The notes beneath the pieces were generated by a model. It did not search any database and had not been told where the DNA came from. It was given only the letters and a program-made list of their open reading frames with translations. Made by a program: the position numbers and the translations under genes. DNA of 64,000 bases from Nocardioides hwasunensis (GTDB lineage Bacteria > Actinomycetota > Actinomycetes > Propionibacteriales > Nocardioidaceae), in the NCBI RefSeq assembly GCF_014779665.1, contig NZ_JACXYY010000004.1, positions 372,001-436,000 of the forward strand, given 5' to 3'. This document shows positions 42,577-51,227 of this stretch, piece by piece (position 1 is the first letter of the stretch; every line of letters starts with the position of its first letter).

Positions 42577-43137
42577 TCAGGAACGCACGTGCATCCGCTC
42601 CCCCTGCGGCCCGAAGATCGCGAGCGCCTCGGTCACGGTCGGGCCGGGGTTGCCCAGCCAGTGCGGGGTGCGGGTGTCGAACTCGACCACCTCGCCCGGG
42701 CCCAACGTCAGGTCGCGGGTGCCGAGGAGGAGGCGCACCCTGCCGCTGAGGACGTAGAGCCACTCGTAGCCCTCGTGGGTGCGCAGCGCCGGCGACGGCT
42801 CGTCCTCGACCGGCATCAGGATCTTGTAGGACTGCAGCCCGCCCGGACGCCGGGTGAGCGAGATGAACGTGCGCCCGTGCCGGACCACCGGCTTCGAGCG
42901 GATGCGCGGGTCTCCGGTCTCGGGGGCATCCACCAGCTCGTCGAGGGCGACCCGGTGGGCGCGCGCCAGCGGCAGCAGCAGCTCGAGGGTGGGCTTGCGC
43001 TGCCCCGACTCCAGCCGCGACAGCGTGCTCAGCGAGATGCCGGTCTCCTCGGCCAGGTCACCCAGCGTCGCCTCGCGCTCGAGCCTGAGCTGGCGCAGCC
43101 GCGGGCCGACCCCGCGCAGCACTGATTCATCGTCCAT
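42577..43137 (-). CDS. XRE-cupin transcriptional regulator
   Basis: A 186-aa regulator with an N-terminal XRE-type helix-turn-helix (residues ~11-65, RLRQLRLEREATLGDLAEET and SLSTLSRLESGQRKPT) and a C-terminal cupin domain (~105-180, HEGYEWLYVLSGRVRLLLG, VEFDTRTPHW). Such proteins bind small ligands in the cupin barrel and often control the adjacent operon. It is divergent from the oxidoreductase-methyltransferase fusion, its likely target. A minus-strand TTGACA element and two TTTGTCA repeats lie between the genes. Confidence 0.9.
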   Translation of the reverse strand: MDDESVLRGVGPRLRQLRLEREATLGDLAEETGISLSTLSRLESGQRKPTLELLLPLARAHRVALDELVDAPETGDPRIRSKPVVRHGRTFISLTRRPGGLQSYKILMPVEDEPSPALRTHEGYEWLYVLSGRVRLLLGTRDLTLGPGEVVEFDTRTPHWLGNPGPTVTEALAIFGPQGERMHVRS

Positions 43138-43146
43138 GCGGACCAG

Positions 43147-43175
43147 TTTGTCATTTCAGCAAGAATGTTTGTCAA
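43147..43175. promoter_or_regulatory. Promoter/operator between XRE and oxidoreductase fusion
   Basis: TTTGTCA occurs at 43147-43153 and 43168-43174, 21 bases apart (two helical turns), in an AT-rich stretch. On the minus strand TTGACA at 43170-43175 is a perfect -35 hexamer for the XRE gene. Binding of the XRE protein here would control both divergent genes. Confidence 0.5.
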
Positions 43176-43205
43176 TACCGCGAGGGCCTGTGCATGATCG
43201 TCGGC

Positions 43206-44774
43206 ATGAGCGAGAACACAGACTTCGACGTGGTGGTCATCGGCGGCGGCGCGGCCGGCCTGAGCGGGGCGATGGCCCTCGGCAGGTCCAGGAGGTCGGT
43301 GCTGGTCATCGACGCCGGCGAGCCCCGCAACTCGCCCGCCGACCACGCCCACAACTACCTCGGCCGCGAGGGCGTCAACCCTCTCGAGCTGCTCGAGGTC
43401 GGCCGCGCGGAGGTCGCGGCCTACGGCGTCGAGGTGCTCGACGACCGCGTCGTCGGGCTGTCCGGTGAGGCGGGGTCGTTCCTCGTCACGACGGCGGGAG
43501 GACGCCGCGTCACCGCCCGTCGCGTGCTCGTGACCGGCGGCGGCACCGACGAGCTGCCCGACGTGCCCGGCCTCGCCGCGCGGTGGGGCAAGGACGTCCT
43601 GCACTGCCCCTACTGCCACGGCTGGGAGGTGCGCGACCAGCGGCTCGTCATCCTCGGCAGCACCCCGATGGCCGGCCACCAGGGCCTGCTGTTCCGTCAG
43701 CTCTCCGACGACGTCACGCTCGTGGTCTTCGACGGCGTCGAGCTGCCCGACGAGGAGCTCGAGAAGATGGGCGCGATCGGGGTGAGCGTGGTGCACGGCA
43801 CCCCGCAGGAGGTCGTCACGGACGGTGACGACCTGGTCGGGCTGCGGCTCGGCGACGGCACCGTGCTCGAGAGCGACGCGATCGTGGTGGCGTCGAAGGT
43901 GCACGCCCGGGCCGACTACCTGGCCCCGCTCGGCATCGAGCCGACCCCGTTCGAGATGAACGGCGTCGCCTTCGGCTCGACCATCGCGGTCGAGCCCACC
44001 GGCGCCACCTCCGTGCCGGGCATCTTCGCCGCCGGCAACATCACCGACGTGTCGATGATCCTCATCGCCTCCGCGGCCCACGGTGTCCGCGTCGGCGCCT
44101 GGATCAACGCCGAGCTCGCCGGCGAGGACGCGGCTGCCGCGGTCGCCCAGCGGCGCAGCGACTTCTTCGAGCGACCGGCGTGGGAGGAGCGCTACTCCGG
44201 GGACAAGGTGTGGAGCGGCAAGGTCAACGCCCAGCTCGCGGCCGAGGCGGCCGACCTCGCGCCCGGACGCGCGCTCGACGTCGGCTGCGGCGAGGGCGGC
44301 GACGTGCTGTGGCTGGCCGAGCGGGGCTGGCAGGTCACCGCGTCCGACTTCGCCGAGGCGGCGCTGGCCCGCGTGGCCGAGCACGCCGCGGAGGCCGGCC
44401 TCGCCGACCGCGTCGAGACCCTGCTCATGGACGTGCGGACCTTCGAGCCCGCCGGCACGACCTGGGACCTGGTCACCGCGCACTTCGTGCACCTGCCCGA
44501 CGGCGGCATGGTGGACGTCGTACGCCGACTCGCCACCGCGGTCGCGCCGGGCGGCACGCTGCTGGTGGTCGGGCACGCCCCGGACGACATCCACACCGGC
44601 CTCCGGCACGGGCACGTCAACTTCATGCACACCGCCGACCAGCTGCTCCCCGCGCTGGACGACCAGTGGGAGATCGAGGTGTGCGAGTCGCGACCGCGCA
44701 CCCAGAGGCACCCCGAGACCGGTGAGGACGTCGAGATCGCCGACGCGACGCTGAGGGCCCGCCGCAGGGGCTGA
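43206..44774 (+). CDS. Thioredoxin-reductase-like / SAM-methyltransferase fusion
   Basis: A 522-aa two-part protein. Residues ~6-320 form an FAD/NAD(P) oxidoreductase like thioredoxin reductase: GGGAAGLSG (13-21), redox pair CPYC (134-137, LHCPYCHGWEVRD), GIFAAGNITDVS near 272. Residues ~325-522 form a class I AdoMet methyltransferase (LDVGCGEGGDVLWL, 357-370; TAHFVHLPDGG). The junction is clean with no stop or frameshift. Substrate is unknown; coupling thiol reduction to methylation, for instance of a thiol or metalloid, is conjecture. ATG 43206 is chosen over ATG 43194. Confidence 0.88.
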   Translation: MSENTDFDVVVIGGGAAGLSGAMALGRSRRSVLVIDAGEPRNSPADHAHNYLGREGVNPLELLEVGRAEVAAYGVEVLDDRVVGLSGEAGSFLVTTAGGRRVTARRVLVTGGGTDELPDVPGLAARWGKDVLHCPYCHGWEVRDQRLVILGSTPMAGHQGLLFRQLSDDVTLVVFDGVELPDEELEKMGAIGVSVVHGTPQEVVTDGDDLVGLRLGDGTVLESDAIVVASKVHARADYLAPLGIEPTPFEMNGVAFGSTIAVEPTGATSVPGIFAAGNITDVSMILIASAAHGVRVGAWINAELAGEDAAAAVAQRRSDFFERPAWEERYSGDKVWSGKVNAQLAAEAADLAPGRALDVGCGEGGDVLWLAERGWQVTASDFAEAALARVAEHAAEAGLADRVETLLMDVRTFEPAGTTWDLVTAHFVHLPDGGMVDVVRRLATAVAPGGTLLVVGHAPDDIHTGLRHGHVNFMHTADQLLPALDDQWEIEVCESRPRTQRHPETGEDVEIADATLRARRRG

Positions 44775-44808
44775 CGGCCGAGCTGGGGCGGGTGGGCATG
44801 ATGGAGCC

Positions 44809-45297
44809 ATGACCTCCTCGGACGTCTCCGTCGTGCCGCCCGCCCGCCAGTGGTGGACGCTCATCCCGTTCCTCGTCGCGGTGATCGCGGTCGCCGGCGT
44901 CGGCGGCTTGGCCGCGGCCGGCTCGCAGGCGACCTACCGCGCGCTGGACCTGCCGCCCTTCGCGCCACCGTCGTGGCTCTTCGGGCCGGTGTGGTCGGTG
45001 CTCTACCTGACGATTGGCGTGGCCGGCTGGCTGCTGTGGCGCGCCGGCGGCTGGGACCGGGTGATGTGGCTCTGGACGGTGCAGCTCGTGCTCAACCTGG
45101 CGTGGACGCCGCTGTTCTTCGCCGCCGACCTCTACACCGTGGCCCTGGTCGAGATCGTCGTGCTCGCCGCCTCGGTCGGGCTGCTCATCGCCTGGTCCTG
45201 GCGTCGCTCCCGGGTCGCGGCGTGGCTGCTGGTCCCCTACCTCGCGTGGGTCTGCTTCGCGACCGCGCTCAACGCCGGGATCGTCGTCCTCAACTGA
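44809..45297 (+). CDS. tspO: TspO/MBR family membrane protein
   Basis: Tryptophan-rich sensory protein of 162 aa with five predicted membrane helices. The characteristic YRALDLPPFAPPSWLFGPVWSVLY motif (given here in part as LPPFAPPSWLFGPVW) and the later NLAWTPLFFAADLY are clear. TspO proteins bind and can degrade porphyrins and regulate stress or photosynthetic responses. It follows the oxidoreductase fusion by 34 bases and may be co-transcribed. Confidence 0.93.
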   Translation: MTSSDVSVVPPARQWWTLIPFLVAVIAVAGVGGLAAAGSQATYRALDLPPFAPPSWLFGPVWSVLYLTIGVAGWLLWRAGGWDRVMWLWTVQLVLNLAWTPLFFAADLYTVALVEIVVLAASVGLLIAWSWRRSRVAAWLLVPYLAWVCFATALNAGIVVLN

Positions 45298-45319
45298 GCG
45301 AGCGCCGTGGCCGCTGGGA

Positions 45320-45359
45320 CACCGGCATGCCGGTGGTCGAGCGGACCACGGGCCGCTCG
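45320..45359. terminator. Tandem hairpins between convergent tspO and gntK
   Basis: A perfect 16-bp palindrome CACCGGCATGCCGGTG (45320-45335) is followed by the stem CGAGCGG/CCGCTCG (45338-45359). They lie between the stops of two convergent genes and can terminate both. Confidence 0.65.
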
Positions 45360-45361
45360 AG

Positions 45362-45874
45362 TCATGGGTTGGCCGCCAGGTTCAACCGCGCCAGGACCAT
45401 CGCGGCGGCGCGGTCCACCGGGAGTGCGACGTCGACGTCCATGCCGGGCTCGTCGGACCCGAGCGGCTCGAGCGTGTCGAGCTGCGACTCCAGCAGGCTG
45501 GGCGGCATGAAGTGGTCGCGGGCGTTCATCCGGTCGAGGATCAGGTGCTTGTCGCCGGTGCAGTGCACGAAGAACGTGCCGTCGCCACCGCGCCGCAGCA
45601 CGTCTCGGTAGGCACGGCGCAGCGCGCTGCACGTGATGATCGTCGGCTCGTCGCGGCCGTCGCGCTCCGCGGTCCACTCCGCCAGCGACTCCAGCCAGCC
45701 CCACCGGTCGGCGTCGGTGAGCGCGATGCCCTCGCGCATCTTCGCGACGTTGGCCGGCGGGTGGAAGTCGTCGCCCTCGGCGAACTCCCAGCCCAGCCGC
45801 TGTCGTACGGCCTCGGCGACCGTCGACTTGCCGGAGCCGGACACGCCCATGAGGACCAGGTGCAGCGGCCTCAT
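45362..45874 (-). CDS. gntK: Gluconokinase
   Basis: Thermoresistant-type gluconokinase of 170 aa, phosphorylating gluconate to 6-phosphogluconate for the pentose phosphate or Entner-Doudoroff route. The P-loop GVSGSGKST spans residues 10-18; FAEGDDFHPPANVAKM and CSALRRAYRD are family motifs. ATG 45874 overlaps the gntP stop by four bases (ATGA), so kinase and permease are translationally coupled. No GntR regulator is adjacent. Confidence 0.95.
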   Translation of the reverse strand: MRPLHLVLMGVSGSGKSTVAEAVRQRLGWEFAEGDDFHPPANVAKMREGIALTDADRWGWLESLAEWTAERDGRDEPTIITCSALRRAYRDVLRRGGDGTFFVHCTGDKHLILDRMNARDHFMPPSLLESQLDTLEPLGSDEPGMDVDVALPVDRAAAMVLARLNLAANP

Positions 45875-47247
45875 CCCACGGCCCACACGCCGAGGGCGAG
45901 CACGAAGATGCTCACACCCAGCGTGGTCTCGAGGACCGTCCAGGTCTTGAGCGTCGTCTTCACGTCCATCCCGAAGAAGCGGCTGACCAGCCAGAACCCC
46001 GAGTCGTTGACGTGGGACAGCACCGTGGCACCGGCAGCGATCGCGAGGACCAGGGCGACGAGCTGCACCGACGACGGATCGGCCTCGACCACCGCGGCGG
46101 AGAGCAGACCGGCGGTGGTGGTGAGCGCGACGGTCGCCGAGCCCTGCGCCACCCGCAGGATCGTGGCGATGACGAAGGCCGACACGATCAGCGGGAGACC
46201 GAGGTCGGCGAGCGAGTCCGACAGCGCCCCGCCGATGCCGCTGTAGCGCAGCACGCCGCCGAACATCCCACCGGCGCCGGTGATCAGGATGATCGCGCAG
46301 ATCGGGCCGAGGGCGTCGTTGAGGAGGTCCTCGACCTCGGCGCGCGAGTGGTGGCGCACCGCGAGGGTGTACGTCGCCACCAGCAGCGCGATGAGCAGCG
46401 CCACGGGCGTCTGCCCGACGAACACCAGAGCGTCCACGAGCCCGCCGTCCTCGGAGATCGAGCCGTTGGTGCGCAGAGTCGTGAAGACTGTGTTGAGGCC
46501 GATCAGCACCAGCGGCAGCAGCAGGATCGCGAGCACGTGCCCGAAGGCGGGCCGGCGCGACTCGTCGGTCTCGCGTCCCCCGGTCAGGACCGAGTCGTCG
46601 ATCGGGACGTGCACCTTGCCGAGCCAGCCGATCGTGACGGCGTACACACCGACCGCCCACGCGACCACCGCGGCCACGACGCCGATGACCAGCGTCAACC
46701 CGATGCTGGCGCCGAGCGCGGTGGCGGCGGTGACGGGGCCCGGGTGGGGCGGGACGATCGCGTGCATCGCGGCGAACGCACCCGCGGCCGGGAGTGCGTA
46801 GAGCAGCACCGAGCCGCCGAAGCGGCGCGCGACCGAGAAGATGATCGGCAAGAAGACCACCAGGCCGGCGTCGAAGAAGATCGGCAGGCCGAAGAGGAGT
46901 GCCGCGACGCCCAGCGCCATCGGCGCGCGCTTCTCCCCGAAGCGGCTGATGAGCGTGTCGGCGAGCACCTGCGCACCACCGGTCACCTCCAGGATCCTCC
47001 CGATCATCACCCCCAGCCCGACGAGCAGCGCGACTTGCCCGAGCGTGGAGCCGAAGGCGTCGATCGCCACGGTCGGCACGTCGCCCACCGGCACGCCGGC
47101 GACGATGGCGGTGACCATGCTGACCAGCACGAGCGCCACGAAGGCGTGCATGCGCAGGGCGATGATGAGCACCAGCAGCACGGCGACCGCGAGCGCGGCG
47201 ATCACCAGGAGCGTGCCGGTGCCATGGACGGGGGTCATGGGATCCAC
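45871..47247 (-). CDS. gntP: GntP-family gluconate:proton symporter
   Basis: Gluconate permease of 458 aa with about twelve hydrophobic segments. Recognisable motifs: ALLVGLGVMIGRILEVTGGAQ (first half), PIFFDAGLVVFLPIIFSVAR, HAIVPPHPGPV and SHVNDSGFWLVSRFFGM. It imports gluconate with protons for the coupled gntK. GTG 47247 is decided by a GGAGG ribosome-binding site six bases away; ATG 47238 is weaker. A CACCCTAGGGTG palindrome, which holds a TAGGGT -10 box, lies just upstream near 47273-47284. Confidence 0.94.
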   Translation of the reverse strand: MDPMTPVHGTGTLLVIAALAVAVLLVLIIALRMHAFVALVLVSMVTAIVAGVPVGDVPTVAIDAFGSTLGQVALLVGLGVMIGRILEVTGGAQVLADTLISRFGEKRAPMALGVAALLFGLPIFFDAGLVVFLPIIFSVARRFGGSVLLYALPAAGAFAAMHAIVPPHPGPVTAATALGASIGLTLVIGVVAAVVAWAVGVYAVTIGWLGKVHVPIDDSVLTGGRETDESRRPAFGHVLAILLLPLVLIGLNTVFTTLRTNGSISEDGGLVDALVFVGQTPVALLIALLVATYTLAVRHHSRAEVEDLLNDALGPICAIILITGAGGMFGGVLRYSGIGGALSDSLADLGLPLIVSAFVIATILRVAQGSATVALTTTAGLLSAAVVEADPSSVQLVALVLAIAAGATVLSHVNDSGFWLVSRFFGMDVKTTLKTWTVLETTLGVSIFVLALGVWAVG

Positions 47248-47404
47248 GAGTTACCTCCGGGACGGGGTGCCCACCCTAGGGTGCGCGACCAGCGGGTGAC
47301 CTCGCAGGCGACAGCGCGCCACTCCGGAAAGAGCCCGTCTCGGTTCTCCACAGATCCCGTCAAGGGGGTGTCGGAGGACCGGGCGCGCGGGCGAAGGTCG
47401 TTGC

Positions 47405-47722
47405 ATGATCGTCTCGGGAACCCTCGCCCTCGACCGGGCGGTGCAGGCCGCCGCTGCCGCTGAGTTCGCCGTCCGGCTCTCCGAGCTCGACGAGCGCCGG
47501 CGCGACGCCGAGCAGGCCATCGATGCGCTCCTCGTGTCGTGGCGCGGCAACGCCGCCTCCCACTTCGCCGCCCGTGCCCACGAGTGGGACTCAGCGGCCA
47601 TGGAGGTCATCGACTCCCTCTCCGCGCTCCTCGGTGCGGTCGACATCGCTCGCCGGGAGCTCGAGGACGCCGACGAGCACGCGGTCGCGGTGCCCCGCCA
47701 GGTCCGGAGCCGGCTCACGTGA
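47405..47722 (+). CDS. WXG100-like protein 1
   Basis: A 105-aa helical-hairpin protein of the WXG100/ESAT-6 type, with the turn motif as SWRGNAASHF (W-R-G rather than W-x-G elsewhere). Such proteins are secreted by type VII (ESX) systems or act as partners of larger toxins. It overlaps the next WXG-like gene by four bases (GTGA). No ESX machinery (EccC, EccD, MycP) is in the window, so secretion must rely on genes elsewhere if it occurs. Confidence 0.8.
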   Translation: MIVSGTLALDRAVQAAAAAEFAVRLSELDERRRDAEQAIDALLVSWRGNAASHFAARAHEWDSAAMEVIDSLSALLGAVDIARRELEDADEHAVAVPRQVRSRLT

Positions 47723-48018
47723 CGTCCTTCGACGTGGACCTCGACGAGCTCCGCGCAGCCGTCCACTCGCTCGCGACCTGCCACCGCGAGCTGATCTCGC
47801 TGGCCGCGGAGATCGACCGGGCCCAGGGCGATCTCCGCGACGGCTGGCGCGGTGCGGCCGCCGACGCCGAGGAGGCGACGTACGCCAGGTGGCGGAGCGG
47901 GCGCGACGACATGGCCGCCGCCCTGTCCGCCCTGCGCGCCATCGCGCTCGCCGCCGACGACCACTACTCGCGTGCCGTGGCACGCAACCTCGCCAGCTGG
48001 CGTCAGGTCACCGCCTGA
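47719..48018 (+). CDS. WXG100-like protein 2
   Basis: A 99-aa partner of the upstream WXG-like protein, with the turn DGWRGAAADAEEATYARWRSG flanked by helices (written here in part: GWRGAAADAEEAT). GTG 47719 overlaps the stop of the first gene, so the two are translationally coupled, as for EsxA/EsxB heterodimers. A strong hairpin terminator follows at 48042-48081, separating the pair from the toxin gene. Confidence 0.8.
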   Translation: MTSFDVDLDELRAAVHSLATCHRELISLAAEIDRAQGDLRDGWRGAAADAEEATYARWRSGRDDMAAALSALRAIALAADDHYSRAVARNLASWRQVTA

Positions 48019-48041
48019 GGCCAGCGGCCACCCCTGGAGAC

Positions 48042-48081
48042 GTGTGGCGGACCGGTCGCGGCGACGACCGGTCCGTCACAC
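48042..48081 (+). terminator. Strong hairpin after WXG100 pair
   Basis: GTGTGGCGGACCGGTCG (48042-48058) pairs with 48065-48081 with one mismatch around a six-base loop, followed by GTGTGTGTG. It probably ends the WXG-pair transcript or attenuates the toxin gene. Confidence 0.7.
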
Positions 48082-48168
48082 GTGTGTGTGTCGAGCCGCT
48101 CCACGCGTTGTCCACAGATCGCCGATGACGGGTGGTGGCGACGCTGCCGATCTGGCGAGGGTGGAGGG

Positions 48169-49470
48169 GTGCGGATCAGTGTGGAGTGCGGAGGGTTCAC
48201 CCGGGCGGCCGATGCCTGCCTGACGGCCAACCAGACCTCGGCGGTGCTCACCCAGTCGCTCGCGACGAGGTTGCTCGGGCACGCCGGCATGGCGGGCAAC
48301 GACGCGACGTCGGCATCGTTCGCCCGGGCGTACGACGCCGGGGCGGGTGACGCGCTCGACGCCCTGGCCGACCTCACGCACGCCCTCATCGGTGCCGGCC
48401 GGCTCCTCGCGGCGACGGGGTCGGAGCACGAGCGGGCCGAGGCGGCGGCCGGCTACTCCGTGCTGGGCTACTCCGGCCGCGACCTCGACGACTCCTACGT
48501 CCGGATCCGCCCTCCCGCTCCGCCGTCCAGCCTCGGCGGGCAGGAGCCCTCGCTCGGCACGGTGGACCGCTGGATCCTCGACCAGGTCGAGGGTTTCGTC
48601 TGGCCCGGGGCCGACGTCGGCGAGCTGCGCGCGGCCGCCTCCGACTGGCGACGCGCCGCGTCGTCCACCGCCGGCCTCGCCGACCACGTCGACGCCGCCG
48701 TCGCCTTCCTCGAGCCCCAGCGCTCGCCCGAGATCCCGGTCGCCATCGACGCGATGACCGGGCTGGGCACCCTCGTCGGTGACCTCGCCTGGCAGCTGTC
48801 GTCGCTGGCCAGCGCGTGCGAGGACTACGCCGACGCGGTGGAGGACACCCGCGAGCGCACCCGGGCGCTGCTCGAGGAGATCGGCACGATGATCGTGGAG
48901 GGCGTCGCTCTCTCCGCCTTCCTCACCGCCGTGTCCGGTGGCTTCGGAGGCGGGGCGTCCGTCGCGGCCGCCGCCGCCCGCATCCGCGAGAAGCTCCCCC
49001 GCTTCATGGCCCTCCTCGCCACCCTCCGCGCCGGCGCCGCAGCCGCCGCGGCCCGCATCGAGCGCGTCATCGACGAGCTCGCGCGGATCCGCCAGCGGGT
49101 CGAGGGATTCCTCCGGGTCCCCGCTCGGAACGAGGCGGGGACGCTGAAGGCGCCGGGTGCGGGGTGGGGAAGAAGCTTCGAGGCTAGTCCCAAGCATCCG
49201 TCCAGGCCGGCGGGCCGAGCGTCTCAAGGACCGCGACACGGGCAGGCAGCCCTCGACGACAGTGTTCCGATCAATCCAGCAACGACAACCAGGAGAATCG
49301 CGTACGACGCCAAGGCCGACGAGTTCGTGGTGTTCGACGAGACGGGCAACGGAGTGTTTCATGGCCACGTGCGCACGTGGCGCGAACTCACCCATGCCAT
49401 GCAGCGCGCGCTGATCGAGTCGGGTGTCGTGGATCGCAAGGGCAGGGCCATCACGAGAGGTGCCATGTGA
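48169..49470 (+). CDS. Polymorphic toxin with helical WXG/LXG-like N-terminus
   Basis: A 433-aa protein. Residues ~1-310 are Ala-rich and helical, with a hydrophobic glycine-rich patch near 238-265 and coiled-coil-like helices, like type VII-secreted LXG-type carriers. A polar linker (~320-370) leads to a compact C-terminal module (~372-433) with FVVFDETGNGVFHGHVR (386-402), then a DRKGRAI end. That module resembles RNase-type polymorphic-toxin domains (possibly the type 17 group, low certainty). GC content drops visibly in the last ~200 bases compared with the N-terminal part, suggesting toxin-module exchange. Its stop overlaps the next gene by four bases. Confidence 0.75.
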   Translation: MRISVECGGFTRAADACLTANQTSAVLTQSLATRLLGHAGMAGNDATSASFARAYDAGAGDALDALADLTHALIGAGRLLAATGSEHERAEAAAGYSVLGYSGRDLDDSYVRIRPPAPPSSLGGQEPSLGTVDRWILDQVEGFVWPGADVGELRAAASDWRRAASSTAGLADHVDAAVAFLEPQRSPEIPVAIDAMTGLGTLVGDLAWQLSSLASACEDYADAVEDTRERTRALLEEIGTMIVEGVALSAFLTAVSGGFGGGASVAAAAARIREKLPRFMALLATLRAGAAAAAARIERVIDELARIRQRVEGFLRVPARNEAGTLKAPGAGWGRSFEASPKHPSRPAGRASQGPRHGQAALDDSVPINPATTTRRIAYDAKADEFVVFDETGNGVFHGHVRTWRELTHAMQRALIESGVVDRKGRAITRGAM

Positions 49471-49805
49471 ACCGTTACCTAGAGCCGCCATCAGCCACAC
49501 GCGCCGACCTGCAGATCGCGATCACAGCCGATGACCCTGAGCAGATCTGCGAGTGCCTGATCGGACTTGCCCTCGGTGGAGAAGATCCCGCGTGGCTCAC
49601 GACCGTCTCCATCGACCTCCTGCGCCATCCCTCAACAGAGGTGAGGCGCGCAGCAGTCACGACACTGGGGCACGTCGCCCGCATCCACCGCACCATCGAC
49701 AAGGAGCGGGTCGTCCGCCATCTCGAGTCTATGGCCGACGATCCCGAGCTGTCCGGTCCTGCCTCCGACGCGCTTGACGACATTGCGATGTTCGTGTCGA
49801 GCTGA
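49467..49805 (+). CDS. HEAT-repeat-like putative immunity protein
   Basis: A 112-aa cytoplasmic helical protein with HEAT-like repeats: LLRHPSTEVRRAAVTTLGHVA and the following VVRHLESMADDPELSGPA. It starts at GTG 49467, overlapping the toxin stop (GTGA), so it would be made together with the toxin; this is the usual position for an immunity protein. It shares the lower GC content of the toxin C-terminus. Direct evidence of neutralisation is lacking; the function is inferred from context. Confidence 0.75.
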   Translation: MNRYLEPPSATRADLQIAITADDPEQICECLIGLALGGEDPAWLTTVSIDLLRHPSTEVRRAAVTTLGHVARIHRTIDKERVVRHLESMADDPELSGPASDALDDIAMFVSS

Positions 49806-49946
49806 CGAGGTCATACGAGGCGGCCAGTCGCCTGCCTGCAGCAGCGCATGACGTACGACGGCGAAGCCCGCACATGGGCCAGACGGCACCCCGAACGGGC
49901 CGTCGGAGGCACCGCGAGCCGCCGGGCAGCGACATAGGATCGCCTC

Positions 49947-50600
49947 ATGGCCGCCCCCGCCGCCCCCGACCCCGCGGCGTCCACCGCGGCGTCCGAAGCG
50001 GCGCGGGCGAGCAGGCACGACCAGCGCCGCGATCTGCTCGCGGAGTCGGCGCTCGCGACCCTGGGCCGGCTCGGCTACGCCAGGACGTCCCTGCGTGAGA
50101 TCGCCCAGAGCTCACCGTTCTCGCACGGCGTCCTGCACTACTACTTCTCCGACAAGGAGGAGCTGATCCTCTACTGCGTGCGCCACTACATGCGCACCTG
50201 CGTGACGCGCTACGACGCGGTCCTGGAGACGTCCGTCTCGGCCGACGAGCTGCGGTCAGGGTTCGTCGCGAAGCTCGCGGCGACGATCCGCGAGGAGGCG
50301 CCGATGCACCAGCTCTGGTACGACCTGCGCAACCAGTCGATGTTCGACCCGGCGCTGCACGAGGTCGTGCTCGAGATCGACGGCCAGCTCGAGGCGATGG
50401 TCTGGCGGATCGTCTGCACGTACGCCGACCTGGCGGGGCGCGAGCCCGCCCTCGACGCCCCGGCGGCGTACGCCATGCTCGACGGACTCTTCCTCCAGGC
50501 GCTCCTCGCCTGGGCGATCGGCCCCGAGGACGGGCGCGAGGAAGCGCTCGCTGCCCTCAGCGATCGCGTCGACTCGCTGATGCCCACGCTCCTGGCCTGA
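49947..50600 (+). CDS. TetR-family transcriptional regulator
   Basis: A 217-aa regulator with an N-terminal TetR helix-turn-helix (residues ~28-75, LGRLGYARTSLREIAQSSPF and HGVLHYYFSDKEELI) and a C-terminal ligand-binding/dimerisation domain. The first ~25 residues are Ala/Pro-rich. The target and ligand are unknown; there is no divergent gene in close range. A hairpin terminator follows. Confidence 0.88.
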   Translation: MAAPAAPDPAASTAASEAARASRHDQRRDLLAESALATLGRLGYARTSLREIAQSSPFSHGVLHYYFSDKEELILYCVRHYMRTCVTRYDAVLETSVSADELRSGFVAKLAATIREEAPMHQLWYDLRNQSMFDPALHEVVLEIDGQLEAMVWRIVCTYADLAGREPALDAPAAYAMLDGLFLQALLAWAIGPEDGREEALAALSDRVDSLMPTLLA

Positions 50601-50614
50601 CCGAGCGCAGGAGC

Positions 50615-50653
50615 GTGGAGTCCTCGAGCCATCTGGTGACCCGAGGACTCCAC
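50615..50653 (+). terminator. Hairpin terminator after tetR gene
   Basis: GTGGAGTCCTCG (50615-50626) pairs perfectly with CGAGGACTCCAC (50642-50653) across 15 bases, between the convergent tetR and dps genes. Confidence 0.7.
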
Positions 50654-50696
50654 GAAGTCAGCGGACGAGCGTCCGCCGACGGAGTGCGTCAGCCGC

Positions 50697-51227
50697 TCAC
50701 TCGCTCCAGGAGCGCGGCAGGCTGCTGTTGGCGACGCGGTTCTCGGCGTCGATCATCCAGGCGAGCTGCTCGAGGCGCTCGAGGATCGCGTGGATCATGT
50801 CGGCCGAGGTCGGGTCCTCGGCGTCGACCTCGTCGTGGATGCGGCGACCGGTGCCGGCGACGGCGTACAGCGCGGCCACGATGAGGTTCACGCAGTCGCC
50901 GGTGTTGACCTCGTCGGCGGGGAACTCCGGCAGCGAGGTCTGCTCGGCGACCGACGCGGCGCGGGCGTCGGGAGTCACGTAGACCGCACGCATCCGCTCG
51001 GCCACGTCGTCGGAGAAGGTGCGGGCGGCGTCGACGACCTCGTCGAGGACGAGGTGCATGTCGCGGAAGTTCTTGCCGACGACGTTCCAGTGGGCCTGCT
51101 TGCCCTGGAGGTGCAGGTCGGTCAGGTCGACGAGCAGCTGCTGGAGGTGGTCGGCGAGTCGCTCGGAGGCCTGGAAGGCCGGGTGCGCGGTGTGGGTCGT
51201 GCGGGTGGGGGCGGCAGTCTGGGTCAT
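50697..51227 (-). CDS. dps: Dps-family DNA-binding ferritin-like protein
   Basis: A 176-aa Dps protein that stores iron in a dodecamer and shields DNA during starvation or oxidative stress. The ferroxidase motif HWNVVGKNFRDMHLVLDEV (starting at His46) gives His46, His58, Asp62 and Glu63. ATG 51227 has a GAGGAAG ribosome-binding site; the longer ORF is not needed. An AT-rich stretch at ~51265-51290 holds a TTAAGT -10-like box on the minus strand, likely under stress control. Confidence 0.94.
   Translation of the reverse strand: MTQTAAPTRTTHTAHPAFQASERLADHLQQLLVDLTDLHLQGKQAHWNVVGKNFRDMHLVLDEVVDAARTFSDDVAERMRAVYVTPDARAASVAEQTSLPEFPADEVNTGDCVNLIVAALYAVAGTGRRIHDEVDAEDPTSADMIHAILERLEQLAWMIDAENRVANSSLPRSWSE

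Noticed and set aside
47405..49805. A complete type VII secretion locus
   Set aside because: Only WXG-like substrates and a toxin are present; EccB, EccC, EccD and mycosin genes are absent.
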